Assembly (NCBI GenBank): GCA_047971925.1
Contig: JBKEAC010000170.1
Coordinates: 1-20,970, forward strand
Length of the DNA: 20,970 nt
Origin: JBKEDC01 sp047971925
GTDB taxonomy: Bacteria; Bacteroidota; Bacteroidia; Bacteroidales; Prolixibacteraceae
Direction: 5' to 3'
Within the stretch, counting starts at the first letter, position 1, and each line of letters begins with the position of its first letter. The position numbers were made by a program, and so were the translations under genes. The notes under the pieces were generated by a model that made no database searches, was not told the DNA's origin, and saw only the letters and a list, made by a program, of their open reading frames with translations. Below, piece by piece: positions 6,995 through 15,808 of this stretch.

Positions 6995-8716
6995 ATGGAT
7001 TTATCAGAATTGAGCGAGCAAGAAGGAATTAGAAGAAGTTCGCTAGCGAAGTTGCGTGAATTGGGTATTGAGGCTTATCCGGCGGCAGAATTTTTAGTGA
7101 ATGCGAAGGCTGCTGAGGTAAAGGAAAAATATAGTGAGGGGGAGGGTAATTTTCAGGAGGTTGTGATGGCGGGGAGGTTGATGAGCCGACGGATTATGGG
7201 TAAGGCGTCGTTTGCGGAGTTGCAGGATGATTCGGGTAGGATTCAGATTTATATTAGTCGTGATGAGATTTGTGAGGGGGAGAATAAGGATTTGTATAAT
7301 GAGGTTTTTAAGAGGTTGCTAGATATTGGCGATATTGTTGGTATTAAGGGTTTTGTGTTTAAGACTCAAGTGGGGGAGACGTCGGTTCATGTGAAGGAAT
7401 TGACGGTTTTGAGCAAGTCGTTGCGACCGCTACCGATTGTTAAGGAGAAGGATGGGGTGATGTTTGATGCGTTTACCGACCCGGAGATGCGTTATCGTCA
7501 GCGTTATGTTGATTTGATTGTAAATCCGCAAGTTAAGGATACGTTTATAAAGCGCACGAAGATTATTAACACGATGCGCACGATGTTTAATGAGCATGGT
7601 TATTTGGAGGTTGAGACTCCGATTTTGCAATCGATTCCGGGAGGGGCAACTGCTCGTCCGTTCATTACGCACCACAATGCGCTCGATATTCCGCTTTATA
7701 TGCGTATTGCTAATGAGCTTTATTTGAAGCGATTGATTGTTGGTGGTTTTGATGGTGTTTATGAGTTTGCGAAGGATTTTCGGAATGAGGGGATGGATAG
7801 GACGCACAATCCGGAGTTTACGGTGATGGAAATTTATGTGGCTTACAAGGATTATCACTGGATGATGCGTTTCACGGAGCAGATGCTTGAGCGTGTTGCT
7901 TTGGCACTTCATGGCACGACTAAGGTGAGGGTTGGTGAGCATGTGATTGATTATAAGGCTCCTTTTCCGAGGGTAACGATGTGTGGTGCAATTAAGGAGC
8001 ACACGGGTTTTGATGTGGAGGGGAAGTCGGAGCTTGAGTTGCGCGATATTTGTAATTCGCTGGGCATTGAGGTTAATGAGACGATGGGCAAAGGGAAGTT
8101 GATTGATGAGATTTTTGGTGAGAAGTGTGAGGGGAATTATATTCAGCCGACATTTATTATTGATTATCCGGTTGAGATGTCGCCATTAACGAAGAAGCAT
8201 CGGAGTAATCCGGAGTTGACGGAGCGCTTTGAGTTGATGGTTTGTGGTAAGGAGTTGGCCAATGCCTATTCGGAGTTGAATGACCCGATTGACCAGCGTG
8301 AGCGATTTGAGGAGCAAATGCGTCTTTCGGAGAAGGGCGATGATGAGGCGATGTTTATTGATCAGGATTTCTTGCGTGCGTTGGAATATGGCATGCCTCC
8401 GACTTCGGGCATGGGTATTGGTATTGATCGTTTGACGATGTTCATGACTGGTGAGCAGTCGATTCAAGATGTGTTGTTTTTTCCGCAGATGAAGCCGGAG
8501 AAGAAGGAGCGTTTCGATTCGAATGAGGCTTATGAGCAGGTGGGTGTTCCGGTGGAGTGGATTGAGGTGCTTCGGAAGTTGGGTTATAAGAAGGTTTCGA
8601 TGTTGAAGGAGGCTTCGGCGGGGAAGTTGTTTAATGAATTGTGTGGTTATAATAAGAAGAATAAGTTGGGCTTGATGAATCCATCGGCTGATGAGGTGAA
8701 AAATTGGTTGAACTAA
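6995..8716 (+). CDS. lysS: Lysyl-tRNA synthetase, class II
   Basis: Charges tRNA-Lys with lysine using ATP, in the cytoplasm. The 573-residue protein has an N-terminal OB-fold anticodon-binding domain (about residues 55-150: MAGRLMSRRIMGKASFAEL) and a class II catalytic domain. Motif 1 is around EVETPILQSIPGGATARPF, motif 2 is F262-R263-N264-E265 (continuing GMDRTHNPEFT) and motif 3 is GMGIGIDR at 472-479 with the ATP-binding arginine R479. It is longer than the roughly 505-residue E. coli enzyme because of about 70 extra C-terminal residues, common in Bacteroidota LysRS. It heads a tight lysS-gpsA-pgi operon (gaps of 10 and 14 bases). The + strand of the gene is strikingly G-rich. Confidence 0.98.
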   Translation: MDLSELSEQEGIRRSSLAKLRELGIEAYPAAEFLVNAKAAEVKEKYSEGEGNFQEVVMAGRLMSRRIMGKASFAELQDDSGRIQIYISRDEICEGENKDLYNEVFKRLLDIGDIVGIKGFVFKTQVGETSVHVKELTVLSKSLRPLPIVKEKDGVMFDAFTDPEMRYRQRYVDLIVNPQVKDTFIKRTKIINTMRTMFNEHGYLEVETPILQSIPGGATARPFITHHNALDIPLYMRIANELYLKRLIVGGFDGVYEFAKDFRNEGMDRTHNPEFTVMEIYVAYKDYHWMMRFTEQMLERVALALHGTTKVRVGEHVIDYKAPFPRVTMCGAIKEHTGFDVEGKSELELRDICNSLGIEVNETMGKGKLIDEIFGEKCEGNYIQPTFIIDYPVEMSPLTKKHRSNPELTERFELMVCGKELANAYSELNDPIDQRERFEEQMRLSEKGDDEAMFIDQDFLRALEYGMPPTSGMGIGIDRLTMFMTGEQSIQDVLFFPQMKPEKKERFDSNEAYEQVGVPVEWIEVLRKLGYKKVSMLKEASAGKLFNELCGYNKKNKLGLMNPSADEVKNWLN

Positions 8717-8726
8717 TGTTTTAATT

Positions 8727-9728
8727 ATGAGTATTCATAAAGATTCAAAGGTGGCGATGATTGGAAGCGGAAGTTGGGCAACGGCTTTGGCGAAGATTAT
8801 TTTGTGTAATACCGATACAATTTCGTGGTATTTCAGGCGTCCGGAAACTATTGAGGATTTTCAGAAGTATGGTCATAATCCTCGTTACATGCGTGGTGTT
8901 GAGTTTGAGTTAGATCGGATTAAGTTTTACAATGATATTAATCGGGTGATTGAGGATAATGATATTATTTTCATTGCTATTCCATCGGCGTTTTTGAATG
9001 CCATGTTGGAGAATGTTACGGTTTCTCTGGCTAATAAGTATATTGTTTCGGCGGTGAAGGGAATTGTTCCTGAAACGAATGAGGTGATTTGTCAGTATTT
9101 GCATAATAAGTTTGGTGTAACGTTTGAACGAATGAGTGTGGTGGCTGGTCCGTGTCATGCGGAGGAGGTTGCTTTAGAGCGTTTGTCGTATCTCACGATT
9201 GCTGGTCCGGATATTCCGCGTGCACGTTATGTTGCTGATTTGTTGCAATGTTCGTTTATTCGCGTGAATGTGTGCGATGATATTTGGGGTGCTGAATATG
9301 CATCGGTTTTGAAGAATATTATCGCTATTGCTTCGGGCATTATGAATGGTTTGCGTTATGGCGATAATTTTCAGGCTGTGTTGGTTTCTAATGCGGCTCA
9401 GGAGATTCAGCGGTTTATTGATAAGGTTCGTCCGATGGAGCGCGACATGGTGAGTTCGGTTTATTTGGGCGATTTGTTGGTGACTGCCTATTCGCAGTTT
9501 TCGAGGAATAGGACATTTGGCACTATGATTGGCAAGGGTTACACGATTCGTACGGCTCAGCTTGAAATGCACATGGTTGCTGAGGGTTATTATGCGTCGA
9601 AGTGTTTGCATGAGATTAATGAGGATTTAAAGGTGAATTTGCCTATTTGCAGCATGGTTTATAATGTGTTGTATGGTGGTGCAAGTGCGGCAAAGGAGGC
9701 AATAGAACTAACAAAAAAATTACGATAA
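8727..9728 (+). CDS. gpsA: Glycerol-3-phosphate dehydrogenase, NAD(P)-dependent
   Basis: Reduces dihydroxyacetone phosphate to sn-glycerol 3-phosphate for phospholipid synthesis, in the cytoplasm. The 333-residue length is normal. The N-terminal Rossmann fold shows GSGSWATA at about residues 13-20. GPCHAEE corresponds to the family's GPSHAEE motif, with Cys in place of Ser. The catalytic lysine is K196 (VLKNIIAIASGI). LGDLLVTAYSQFSRNRTFG carries the conserved GD and SRN substrate-binding residues. It lies 10 bases after lysS and 14 bases before pgi, so it is surely cotranscribed with both. Confidence 0.97.
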   Translation: MSIHKDSKVAMIGSGSWATALAKIILCNTDTISWYFRRPETIEDFQKYGHNPRYMRGVEFELDRIKFYNDINRVIEDNDIIFIAIPSAFLNAMLENVTVSLANKYIVSAVKGIVPETNEVICQYLHNKFGVTFERMSVVAGPCHAEEVALERLSYLTIAGPDIPRARYVADLLQCSFIRVNVCDDIWGAEYASVLKNIIAIASGIMNGLRYGDNFQAVLVSNAAQEIQRFIDKVRPMERDMVSSVYLGDLLVTAYSQFSRNRTFGTMIGKGYTIRTAQLEMHMVAEGYYASKCLHEINEDLKVNLPICSMVYNVLYGGASAAKEAIELTKKLR

Positions 9729-9742
9729 AAGAGTGATTAGGC

Positions 9743-11086
9743 ATGGAAAAGATTAAATTAGATTACAAAAGTGTGCTTGGATTTGTGTCGCAAGATCAAA
9801 TTAATGCGCAAGCGAAGTTGGCAGATAGTAAGTTGAAGGCTTTGCATGATAAATCGGGTAAGGGGAATGATTTTTTAGGATGGGTTAATTTGCCATCGTC
9901 GATTACAGAGGCTAATTTAGAAGAGATTGAGGCAACGGCAAAGTTGTTGCGAGATAAGAAGATTGAGATTTTAGTTGTTGTTGGTATTGGTGGTTCTTAT
10001 TTGGGCGCAAAGGCTGTTGTTGATGCGTTGACTGATTCTTTTTCTCACTTGAAGGGTAGTAAAAATCCGCATATTATTTTTGCTGGTCAGAATATTGGTG
10101 AGGACTATCATAGTGAGTTGCGAGAGTTGTTGGCCGATCGAGAATATGCTATTTGTGTGATATCGAAATCGGGCACTACAACCGAGCCTGCTATTGCTTT
10201 CCGCTTGTTGAAGCAAGATATTGAGGCGAAATATGGTAAGGCTGAGGCGGTGAGTAGGATTGTGGCTGTTACCGATGAAAGTAGGGGAGCACTTCGTACG
10301 CTTGCGGTTGCTGAGGGTTATAAAACCTTTGTAATTCCTGATGATGTGGGCGGAAGATATTCGGTTTTAACGCCAGTTGGTTTGGTTGCAATTGCATGTG
10401 CGGGCTATGATGTTCGCGCCTTAGTTCAAGGAGCTCGTGATATGGAAGCCGCTACTCAGCCGGGAGTTCCATTTTCTGAGAACATTGCGGCGCAGTATGC
10501 TGTGGTTCGCAATGAGCTTTATAAGTCGGGTAAGATGGTTGAAATCATGGTTAACTATGATCCTAAGTTGCATTTCTTCGCCGAGTGGTGGAAGCAGCTT
10601 TATGGTGAAAGTGAAGGCAAAGAAGGGAAAGGGATTTTCCCAGCTAGTGTTGATTTTAGTTCAGATTTGCATTCCATGGGGCAGTATATTCAAGAAGGAG
10701 AGCGCAAGCTGTTTGAAACGGTGCTATCGGTTGCAAAGGTGAATAGAACGCTTTGCATTCCAAGCGATTCGGCTAATCATGATGGTTTGAATTATTTATC
10801 GGGCAAGCGCATTGATGAGGTTAACAAGATGGCAGAGTTGGGCACTCGCATAGCACATGTTGATGGTGGTGTTCCTAATATGAGAATTGAAATTCCTCAG
10901 ATGTCGGCTTATTATTTAGGACAGTTGATTTATTTCTTTGAAATAGCTTGTGGAATTAGTGGCTATATTCTCGATGTAAATCCGTTTGACCAGCCGGGAG
11001 TTGAGGCATATAAGAGTAATATGTTTGCTTTGTTAGAGAAACCGGGCTTTGAGGCGGCAACAAAGGCGATTAAAGAAAGGTTGTAA
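9743..11086 (+). CDS. pgi: Glucose-6-phosphate isomerase
   Basis: Interconverts glucose 6-phosphate and fructose 6-phosphate in glycolysis and gluconeogenesis. The 447-residue length matches the short bacterial (Bacillus-type) form rather than the 549-residue E. coli form. The two SIS domains are visible: GIGGSYLGAKA with phosphate-binding SKSGTTTEPA, then GGRYSVLTPVGL, a catalytic-glutamate region (QLYGESEGKEGKG) and a C-terminal section ending in short helices. It is the last gene of the lysS operon and is followed by a strong terminator. Confidence 0.97.
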   Translation: MEKIKLDYKSVLGFVSQDQINAQAKLADSKLKALHDKSGKGNDFLGWVNLPSSITEANLEEIEATAKLLRDKKIEILVVVGIGGSYLGAKAVVDALTDSFSHLKGSKNPHIIFAGQNIGEDYHSELRELLADREYAICVISKSGTTTEPAIAFRLLKQDIEAKYGKAEAVSRIVAVTDESRGALRTLAVAEGYKTFVIPDDVGGRYSVLTPVGLVAIACAGYDVRALVQGARDMEAATQPGVPFSENIAAQYAVVRNELYKSGKMVEIMVNYDPKLHFFAEWWKQLYGESEGKEGKGIFPASVDFSSDLHSMGQYIQEGERKLFETVLSVAKVNRTLCIPSDSANHDGLNYLSGKRIDEVNKMAELGTRIAHVDGGVPNMRIEIPQMSAYYLGQLIYFFEIACGISGYILDVNPFDQPGVEAYKSNMFALLEKPGFEAATKAIKERL

Positions 11087-11115
11087 TGAGGTGAAACTCA
11101 TTATTGAAAAAAAAA

Positions 11116-11148
11116 CCTCATTAAAATTTAATTTTAGTGAGGTTTTTT
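11116..11148 (+). terminator. Bidirectional terminator after pgi
   Basis: CCTCATTAAAAT (11116-11127) and ATTTTAGTGAGG (11131-11142) form a 12-bp stem with one wobble pair and a 3-base loop. An A-run lies before it and six T after it, so it can end transcription from either side. It closes the lysS-gpsA-pgi operon. Confidence 0.9.
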
Positions 11149-11162
11149 CATTTATTTATATC

Positions 11163-11170
11163 TATCTTTA
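11163..11170 (+). promoter_or_regulatory. Candidate promoter for ACP phosphodiesterase gene
   Basis: TATCTTTA differs from TAnnTTTG only at the last base. It lies between the pgi terminator and ATG 11207. No good -33 TTG is visible. Confidence 0.35.
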
Positions 11171-11206
11171 GACCATAGGAATAAATAATTCAAAAACACG
11201 ACACAA

Positions 11207-11779
11207 ATGAATGTTTTAGCGCACTTATATCTATCGGGCAATTCAGAGGATTGCATGTTGGGCAATTTCATTGGTGATTTTGTGAAAGGCAAAGATCATC
11301 GGAACTACAGTGTTGAGGTTCAGCGCGGGATATTCATGCATCGAGCGATTGATAGTTTCACCGATAGTCATGAATTGGTTATGGAGGTGAAGTCGTATTT
11401 TCGTAATCCATATCGGAAATATGCAAGTGTTGTGGTTGATATTGTGTTTGATTATTTTCTGATTAAGAATTGGCAGCGCTATTCCGATCTTACATTGCGG
11501 AACTACACGCAGTTGGCACATGCCACCTTGTTGAGTAGGTTTGATTTGTTGCCTCTTTCTGCCAAGGGAATGCTTATTAATTTTATTCGGAATAAGCGGA
11601 TTATGCGATATGCAAGTCTTTGGGGCATTGAAAACACCTTGAGCACGATGTCGAAGTTTACGAGTTTGCCCGATTATTCGGTTCGCGCCATTGAAATCAT
11701 TCAGGCGCATGAGGAGGAAATAAACAGCTTGTTTTTGCAATTTTTTGAGCAGTTGCGTGAAGAGGTATCTTGGCGATGA
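11207..11779 (+). CDS. acpH: Acyl carrier protein phosphodiesterase family (DUF479)
   Basis: A 190-residue protein of the AcpH family, whose E. coli member removes the 4'-phosphopantetheine arm from acyl carrier protein. The family pattern is clear at the N-terminus: NxLAHLYLS, NFIGDFVKG, then RGIFMHRAIDSFTDSH, with the His/Asp residues thought to bind the metal. It has no signal peptide and is probably cytoplasmic. It stands alone between the pgi terminator and the HU promoter. Substrate specificity in Bacteroidota is assigned by homology only. Confidence 0.85.
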   Translation: MNVLAHLYLSGNSEDCMLGNFIGDFVKGKDHRNYSVEVQRGIFMHRAIDSFTDSHELVMEVKSYFRNPYRKYASVVVDIVFDYFLIKNWQRYSDLTLRNYTQLAHATLLSRFDLLPLSAKGMLINFIRNKRIMRYASLWGIENTLSTMSKFTSLPDYSVRAIEIIQAHEEEINSLFLQFFEQLREEVSWR

Positions 11780-11842
11780 GTTAGAATAATTTCCATGTTA
11801 GGAATATTTTTTTGAAAAAAAGAGCATGAGGAGAGTTGTTAG

Positions 11843-11862
11843 AAAATAGTTTTTACTATTTT
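11843..11862 (+). terminator. Weak AT-only hairpin after the DUF479 gene
   Basis: AAAATAGT (11843-11850) pairs with ACTATTTT (11855-11862) across a TTTT loop, about 65 bases after the stop codon. It has no GC-rich stem and no following T-run, so this is a tentative call. Confidence 0.25.
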
Positions 11863-11948
11863 AGCAGTTCGTTTTGCTCCGTTTTTGAGCTTGGAAGTTA
11901 TAAAAGAGTGGGTGAGTATAAAAAAAAGAAAATATTATCGTTAGAGTG

Positions 11949-11977
11949 TTGTGTTTACGATATTTTTTATACCTTTG
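11949..11977 (+). promoter_or_regulatory. Promoter for the HU gene
   Basis: TTG at 11949-11951, 18 bases, then TACCTTTG at 11970-11977, matching the Bacteroidota TTG/TAnnTTTG pattern. The gene starts 46 bases downstream. Confidence 0.65.
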
Positions 11978-12022
11978 CAAACCAGAATTGGAAATAAATA
12001 ATTGAAAATAAAATATTTTGAA

Positions 12023-12307
12023 ATGACTAAAGCAGATATTGTTAATGAAATTAGCAAGAATACAGGGATTGAGAGATCAATTGTACTTCAAACTGTAGAA
12101 GCTTTCATGGATTCTGTGAAGAATTCAATGGTGAGTGGTAAAAACATTTATCTAAGAGGTTTTGGTAGCTTCGTGGTGAAAGAGCGAGCACAAAAAACGG
12201 CACGTAATATTACAAAGAATACTGCTATTGTGATTCCAGCGCATTCGATTCCAAGCTTTAAGCCAGCTAAAACATTTTTAGATCAAGTTAAAAACAACGT
12301 AAAATAA
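12023..12307 (+). CDS. HU-family DNA-binding protein
   Basis: A 94-residue nucleoid-associated protein that bends DNA as a dimer. The start chosen is ATG 12023 (MTKADIVNEI); an in-frame TTG at 12002 would add seven residues not typical of the family. The N-terminal helical half (ADIVNEISKNTGIERSIV) and the DNA-binding arm region are standard: LRGFGSFVVKERAQKTARN corresponds to the HU signature GFGxFxxxxRxxRxGRNP, with the usual GRNP proline replaced (ARNITKN). The tail reads PSFKPAKTFLDQV. It precedes a tiny basic-protein gene and rng, an order usual for Bacteroidota. Confidence 0.95.
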   Translation: MTKADIVNEISKNTGIERSIVLQTVEAFMDSVKNSMVSGKNIYLRGFGSFVVKERAQKTARNITKNTAIVIPAHSIPSFKPAKTFLDQVKNNVK

Positions 12308-12313
12308 TTAGTT

Positions 12314-12406
12314 ATGCCAAGCGGAAAAAAAAGAAAAAGACATAAAATGTCTACGCACAAGCGTAAAAAGAGACTTCGCAAAAACCGTCACAAGAAGAAG
12401 AAATAA
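12314..12406 (+). CDS. Tiny basic protein, AURKAIP1/COX24-type (bS22-like)
   Basis: A 30-residue protein made mostly of Lys, Arg and His (begins MPSGKKRKRHKM, ends KNRHKKKK). It resembles the AURKAIP1/COX24 C-terminal domain, also found in mitochondrial mS38 and actinobacterial bS22, which sits near the decoding centre of the small ribosomal subunit. A ribosomal role here is inferred from that likeness. It starts 6 bases after the HU stop and is followed by a hairpin terminator. Its length puts it below the cut-off of most gene finders. Confidence 0.85.
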   Translation: MPSGKKRKRHKMSTHKRKKRLRKNRHKKKK

Positions 12407-12436
12407 ATTCTTGTAGAGTTTAGCCGAATTCGCAAG

Positions 12437-12467
12437 ACCTGGGATGCCAAGCGTCCTAGGTTTTCTT
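12437..12467 (+). terminator. Terminator after the HU / basic protein pair
   Basis: ACCTGGGATG (12437-12446) pairs with CGTCCTAGGT (12452-12461), including two wobble pairs, with a 5-base loop and a T-rich tail. It lies 30 bases after the small gene's stop and 52 bases before rng, so it may separate HU from rng or attenuate read-through. Confidence 0.7.
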
Positions 12468-12518
12468 GATTTTAGAGGATGATTATTCATGCTCTATGCT
12501 ATTTAAATTATAAAGATT

Positions 12519-14069
12519 ATGAGCAAAGAGATTATTATTGATGTTGCTCAGTCTGAAGTAATGATTGCGCTACTTGATGAAAAGCGCCTAGTTGAACTTT
12601 CAAGAGATAAAAGCGACGCACAATTTTCAGTTGGTGAAATATACCTCGGAAAAGTTAAGAAAATTATGCCAAGCTTGAATGCCGCATTTGTTAATGTGGG
12701 TCATTCGAAAGATGCGTTCTTACATTATCAGGATTTAGGTCCCCAGTTTTCAACGCTCAATGAGTTTAGAAACGTGGCAGCGTCGAAGAAAACGCGCATA
12801 AATACTATTGATAAAATCCGCCCTCATTCCGATATCTTTAAAGAAGGAAAGATGGCCGATGTGCTTACCGTTGGTCAGGATATTTTGGTTCAAATTGCTA
12901 AAGAACCAATCAATTCTAAAGGTCCACGCTTAACATCGGAAATATCAATAGCAGGGCGAAACATGGTATTGCTACCATTTAGCGAGAAAGTAAATATATC
13001 AACCAAAATTAAATCGCAAGAAGAGCGAAAACGGTTGAAAAATTTAATCGACTCGATAAAGCCCAAAGGTTATGGCGTGATTGTGAGAACTGCATGCGAG
13101 GGAAAAAGAGTGGCAGAGCTTGATAAAGAATTAAAACGATTGGTCGATAAATTCGAATCGCTCTTTAAAACACTTAGTAAAGCTCAAGCTCCACAACTTG
13201 TGGTTAGCGAAATGAGCCGTGCAGCAGCATTGATTCGAGACATCTACACACCCGAGTTTTCAACAATTGTGGTGAATGATGAAGAAACAGCATCGAATAT
13301 TAATGATTATATTCGACGAATTGATCCCGAAAAATCAAAAGTGGTGAAGCATTACACCGGTGATCAACCAATTTTTGAATATTACGGCGTTGATAAGCAA
13401 ATTAAATCGGCTTTCGGAAAAACGGTAACATTCAAAAACGGATCGTATCTGGTTATTGAACACACCGAAGCTTTCCACGTGATCGATGTGAACTCTGGAA
13501 ACCGATCGAAAGCAGGGGTTGACCAAGAAACAAATGCTCTTGAAGTGAACATGGCCGCAGTTGAAGAAGTGGCTCGACAACTAAGATTGAGAGACATGGG
13601 CGGAATTATTGTTATCGATTTTATCGATATGCATTCTGCCGAAAACAAAAAGAAAGTTCTTGACCACATGCGCGACATGATGCAGCAAGATCGTACCAAG
13701 CACAATATTTTGCCTCTGAGCAAATTTTGCTTGATGCAAATCACGCGACAAAGAGTCAGAATGGAACAACATGTAGAAACCGCCGAGCTTTGCCCAACCT
13801 GCAAAGGAACTGGTGAAGTAACGCCAACTGTGCTACTTGTTGATGAAATCGCAAATCGATTGGAATATATTTTCAACGACTTGCACAAAAAGAAATTGAG
13901 AATTGAAGTTCATCCTTTCGTAGAAGCATTCCTAACTAAAGGTTTCTGCTCTATTCAAAGAAAATGGAAATGGAAATTCAAGAAAAAAACAATCATTCAA
14001 GCATCGGCAGCTCTTGGAGTGCTCGATTGCCGTTTCTTCGATGAAGAAGACAATGAAATTGTATTTTAA
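12519..14069 (+). CDS. rng: Ribonuclease E/G family endoribonuclease
   Basis: Cuts single-stranded AU-rich RNA and helps in rRNA maturation and mRNA turnover. The 516-residue protein fits the RNase G size and lacks the long degradosome scaffold of E. coli RNase E. It begins MSKEIIIDVAQSEVMIALLD, then an S1-type RNA-binding domain (GEIYLGKVKKIMPSLNAAFVN). The DNase I-like catalytic core has D323 (VIDVNSGNR) and D367 (VIDFIDM), matching the magnesium-binding pair D303/D346 of RNase E. The zinc-link cysteines are C425 and C428 (CPTC). It follows HU and the small basic protein, and has its own strong terminator. Confidence 0.97.
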   Translation: MSKEIIIDVAQSEVMIALLDEKRLVELSRDKSDAQFSVGEIYLGKVKKIMPSLNAAFVNVGHSKDAFLHYQDLGPQFSTLNEFRNVAASKKTRINTIDKIRPHSDIFKEGKMADVLTVGQDILVQIAKEPINSKGPRLTSEISIAGRNMVLLPFSEKVNISTKIKSQEERKRLKNLIDSIKPKGYGVIVRTACEGKRVAELDKELKRLVDKFESLFKTLSKAQAPQLVVSEMSRAAALIRDIYTPEFSTIVVNDEETASNINDYIRRIDPEKSKVVKHYTGDQPIFEYYGVDKQIKSAFGKTVTFKNGSYLVIEHTEAFHVIDVNSGNRSKAGVDQETNALEVNMAAVEEVARQLRLRDMGGIIVIDFIDMHSAENKKKVLDHMRDMMQQDRTKHNILPLSKFCLMQITRQRVRMEQHVETAELCPTCKGTGEVTPTVLLVDEIANRLEYIFNDLHKKKLRIEVHPFVEAFLTKGFCSIQRKWKWKFKKKTIIQASAALGVLDCRFFDEEDNEIVF

Positions 14070-14073
14070 AAAT

Positions 14074-14118
14074 GGTAAATCTCGAAATCTTATTTGGTTT
14101 CGGGATTTACCTTTTTTT
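14074..14118 (+). terminator. Rho-independent terminator after rng
   Basis: GGTAAATCTCGAAA (14074-14087) pairs with TTTCGGGATTTACC (14098-14111), 14 bp with one wobble pair, followed by seven T. It starts 4 bases after the rng stop codon. Confidence 0.92.
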
Positions 14119-14122
14119 GTAT

Positions 14123-14130
14123 TATCTTTA
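14123..14130 (+). promoter_or_regulatory. Candidate promoter for the symporter gene
   Basis: TATCTTTA, one base from TAnnTTTG and identical to the candidate at 11163, lies directly after the rng terminator and 53 bases before ATG 14184. No clear -33 element. Confidence 0.35.
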
Positions 14131-14183
14131 GCCCCCGAAATAAATCACAACTCTTCTAGAGTTTATCACACCCACATCTCGCA

Positions 14184-15665
14184 ATGAGTACTATCGATAT
14201 CATCATATTTTCAGCCTACTTAATCGGAATTGTTCTTTTCGGACTGTCATTCTACAAAAAAAATAAAACAGCTCAGGCCTTCACCGTGGGCAATCAGCAA
14301 ATACCAACTTGGGTGGTTTCGCTTTCAATTTTTGCCACTTTCGTCAGCAGCATTAGCTATCTTGGTCTTCCCGGACAAGCCTTTGCTTCTAACTGGAACC
14401 CCTTCGTGTTTAGCCTTAGCATTCCCATCGCTTCATTTGTGGCAGTGCGTTTCTTCGTGCCTCTTTATCGACAAATTAACAGTCCATCGGCCTACACCTA
14501 TTTAGAACAACGATTCGGACCATGGGCAAAAAACTATGCTGCAACCATGTATCTGCTCACTCAGCTCATGCGAGCGGCAACCATCATGTTTCTTCTGGCA
14601 CTCTTGGCAAGCTCAGTGGTGAACATCCCCATCGTAGCACTCATCCTTATCACCGGAATTAGCGTGATGCTTTACTCCATGCTCGGCGGAATTCAAGCCG
14701 TCATATGGACCGATGCCATCCAAGCAATTATCCTCATTGCCGGAGCCATTCTCTGCTTTCTCATCATCTTAATCGATTTGCCCGGCGGATTCATGCAAGT
14801 GCTCCAAAGCGGAATAAACTCACAAAAATTCAGTCTAGGAAGCTATTCGTTCAACCTCACCAACTCCTCATTTTGGTGCGTACTCATCTATGGCATTTTC
14901 ATCAACTTGCAAAATTATGGCATCGACCAAAACTACATTCAGCGCTACATGACATCGAGCAACGAACGTGAAGCTAAAAAATCAGCCATCAGCGGAAGCT
15001 TGCTATACATCCCCATGTCCCTACTTTTCCTCCTCATCGGCACATCGCTTTTTGCCTTCTATCAGCAAAATCCACAACTCCTACCTCCCGATTTACCAAC
15101 CGATAGAATATTCCCACATTTCATTGTCAATCAGCTGCCTATTGGGGTTCGTGGTTTCCTCATCGCCTCAATTTTTGCTGCCGGCATGAGCACAGTGTCA
15201 ACCTCAATCAACAGTTCAGCAACCGTCATCCTCACCGATTTCTGCAACATGCCAAAAACAAAACACCAGCGCAACAAGCACGAAATGAAAATCCTCTACA
15301 CTTCTTCATTCATTTTCAGCCTCCTAAGTATTCTCATTGCTACATCAATGATTAACGTAAAAAGCGCACTCGACACCTGGTGGCAACTCGCCTCAATCTT
15401 CAGCGGCGGCATGCTCGGACTATTTCTTCTGGGCTTCATGAGCAAAAAAGTTAAAGCAAAATCAGCCATCATCGGTGCAATCGTCGGAATAATCGTCATT
15501 GCTTGGATGAGCCTTTCGCCAATCATCTTCCCACAACTCGGCTTCGAAAAATTCATGAGTCCCTTTCACAAAAACATGGCAATCGTCTTCGGAACAAGCG
15601 CCATATTTATCACCGGATTTTTCCTCACAATCATCGCAAAACACCAAAAGAAACCCACAATCTAA
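14184..15665 (+). CDS. Sodium:solute symporter (SSS family)
   Basis: A 493-residue inner-membrane protein with about 13 hydrophobic helices, the LeuT-fold size of the SSS family (SGLT, PutP, NanT-type). The N-terminus (IDIIIFSAYLIGIVLFGLSFY) and the segment SSISYLGLPGQAF are typical. The family signature lies around residues 165-190, with YSMLGGIQAVIWTDAIQA. Further helices include FLIASIFAAGMSTVSTSINS, which holds the sodium-site Ser/Thr residues seen in the family. The substrate cannot be told from sequence; sugars, sialic acid, amino acids or nucleosides are all possible. It is monocistronic by context, with a terminator before it and repeat A about 20 bases after it. Its + strand has more C than G, unlike lysS. 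Confidence 0.93.
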   Translation: MSTIDIIIFSAYLIGIVLFGLSFYKKNKTAQAFTVGNQQIPTWVVSLSIFATFVSSISYLGLPGQAFASNWNPFVFSLSIPIASFVAVRFFVPLYRQINSPSAYTYLEQRFGPWAKNYAATMYLLTQLMRAATIMFLLALLASSVVNIPIVALILITGISVMLYSMLGGIQAVIWTDAIQAIILIAGAILCFLIILIDLPGGFMQVLQSGINSQKFSLGSYSFNLTNSSFWCVLIYGIFINLQNYGIDQNYIQRYMTSSNEREAKKSAISGSLLYIPMSLLFLLIGTSLFAFYQQNPQLLPPDLPTDRIFPHFIVNQLPIGVRGFLIASIFAAGMSTVSTSINSSATVILTDFCNMPKTKHQRNKHEMKILYTSSFIFSLLSILIATSMINVKSALDTWWQLASIFSGGMLGLFLLGFMSKKVKAKSAIIGAIVGIIVIAWMSLSPIIFPQLGFEKFMSPFHKNMAIVFGTSAIFITGFFLTIIAKHQKKPTI

Positions 15666-15685
15666 GTCAAATCAGAACAATTTCT

Positions 15686-15808
15686 TTTGGGCGTGCCAGT
15701 CTTGCCCCTCGCCATAGCCATGCCCCTGCAAGCCTGTCGGGCTTTCCGCTTCAATCTTTTGCTTCGTTCCTCCGCAAAAGGATTTCCGCTTCAATCCCTC
15801 ACGCACCC
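15686..15808 (-). repeat. Dispersed repeat A, copy 2 (subtype A2)
   Basis: Inverted relative to the copies at 6776 and 17990. The core TTTTGC/GCAAAA hairpin and both GATTGnAnnGGAAAnCC-like units are present, with the variant outer end GTGAGGGATTG shared with 17990-18113. The other end reads GGCACGCCC on the minus strand. It starts about 20 bases after the symporter stop codon. A short open frame through it (15503-15847) only crosses the repeat and is not a gene. Confidence 0.85.

Noticed and set aside
7430..8467. Long minus-strand open frames inside lysS
   Set aside because: They mirror the G/T-biased coding strand of lysS and have Asn/Ile/His/Arg-rich artefact composition.
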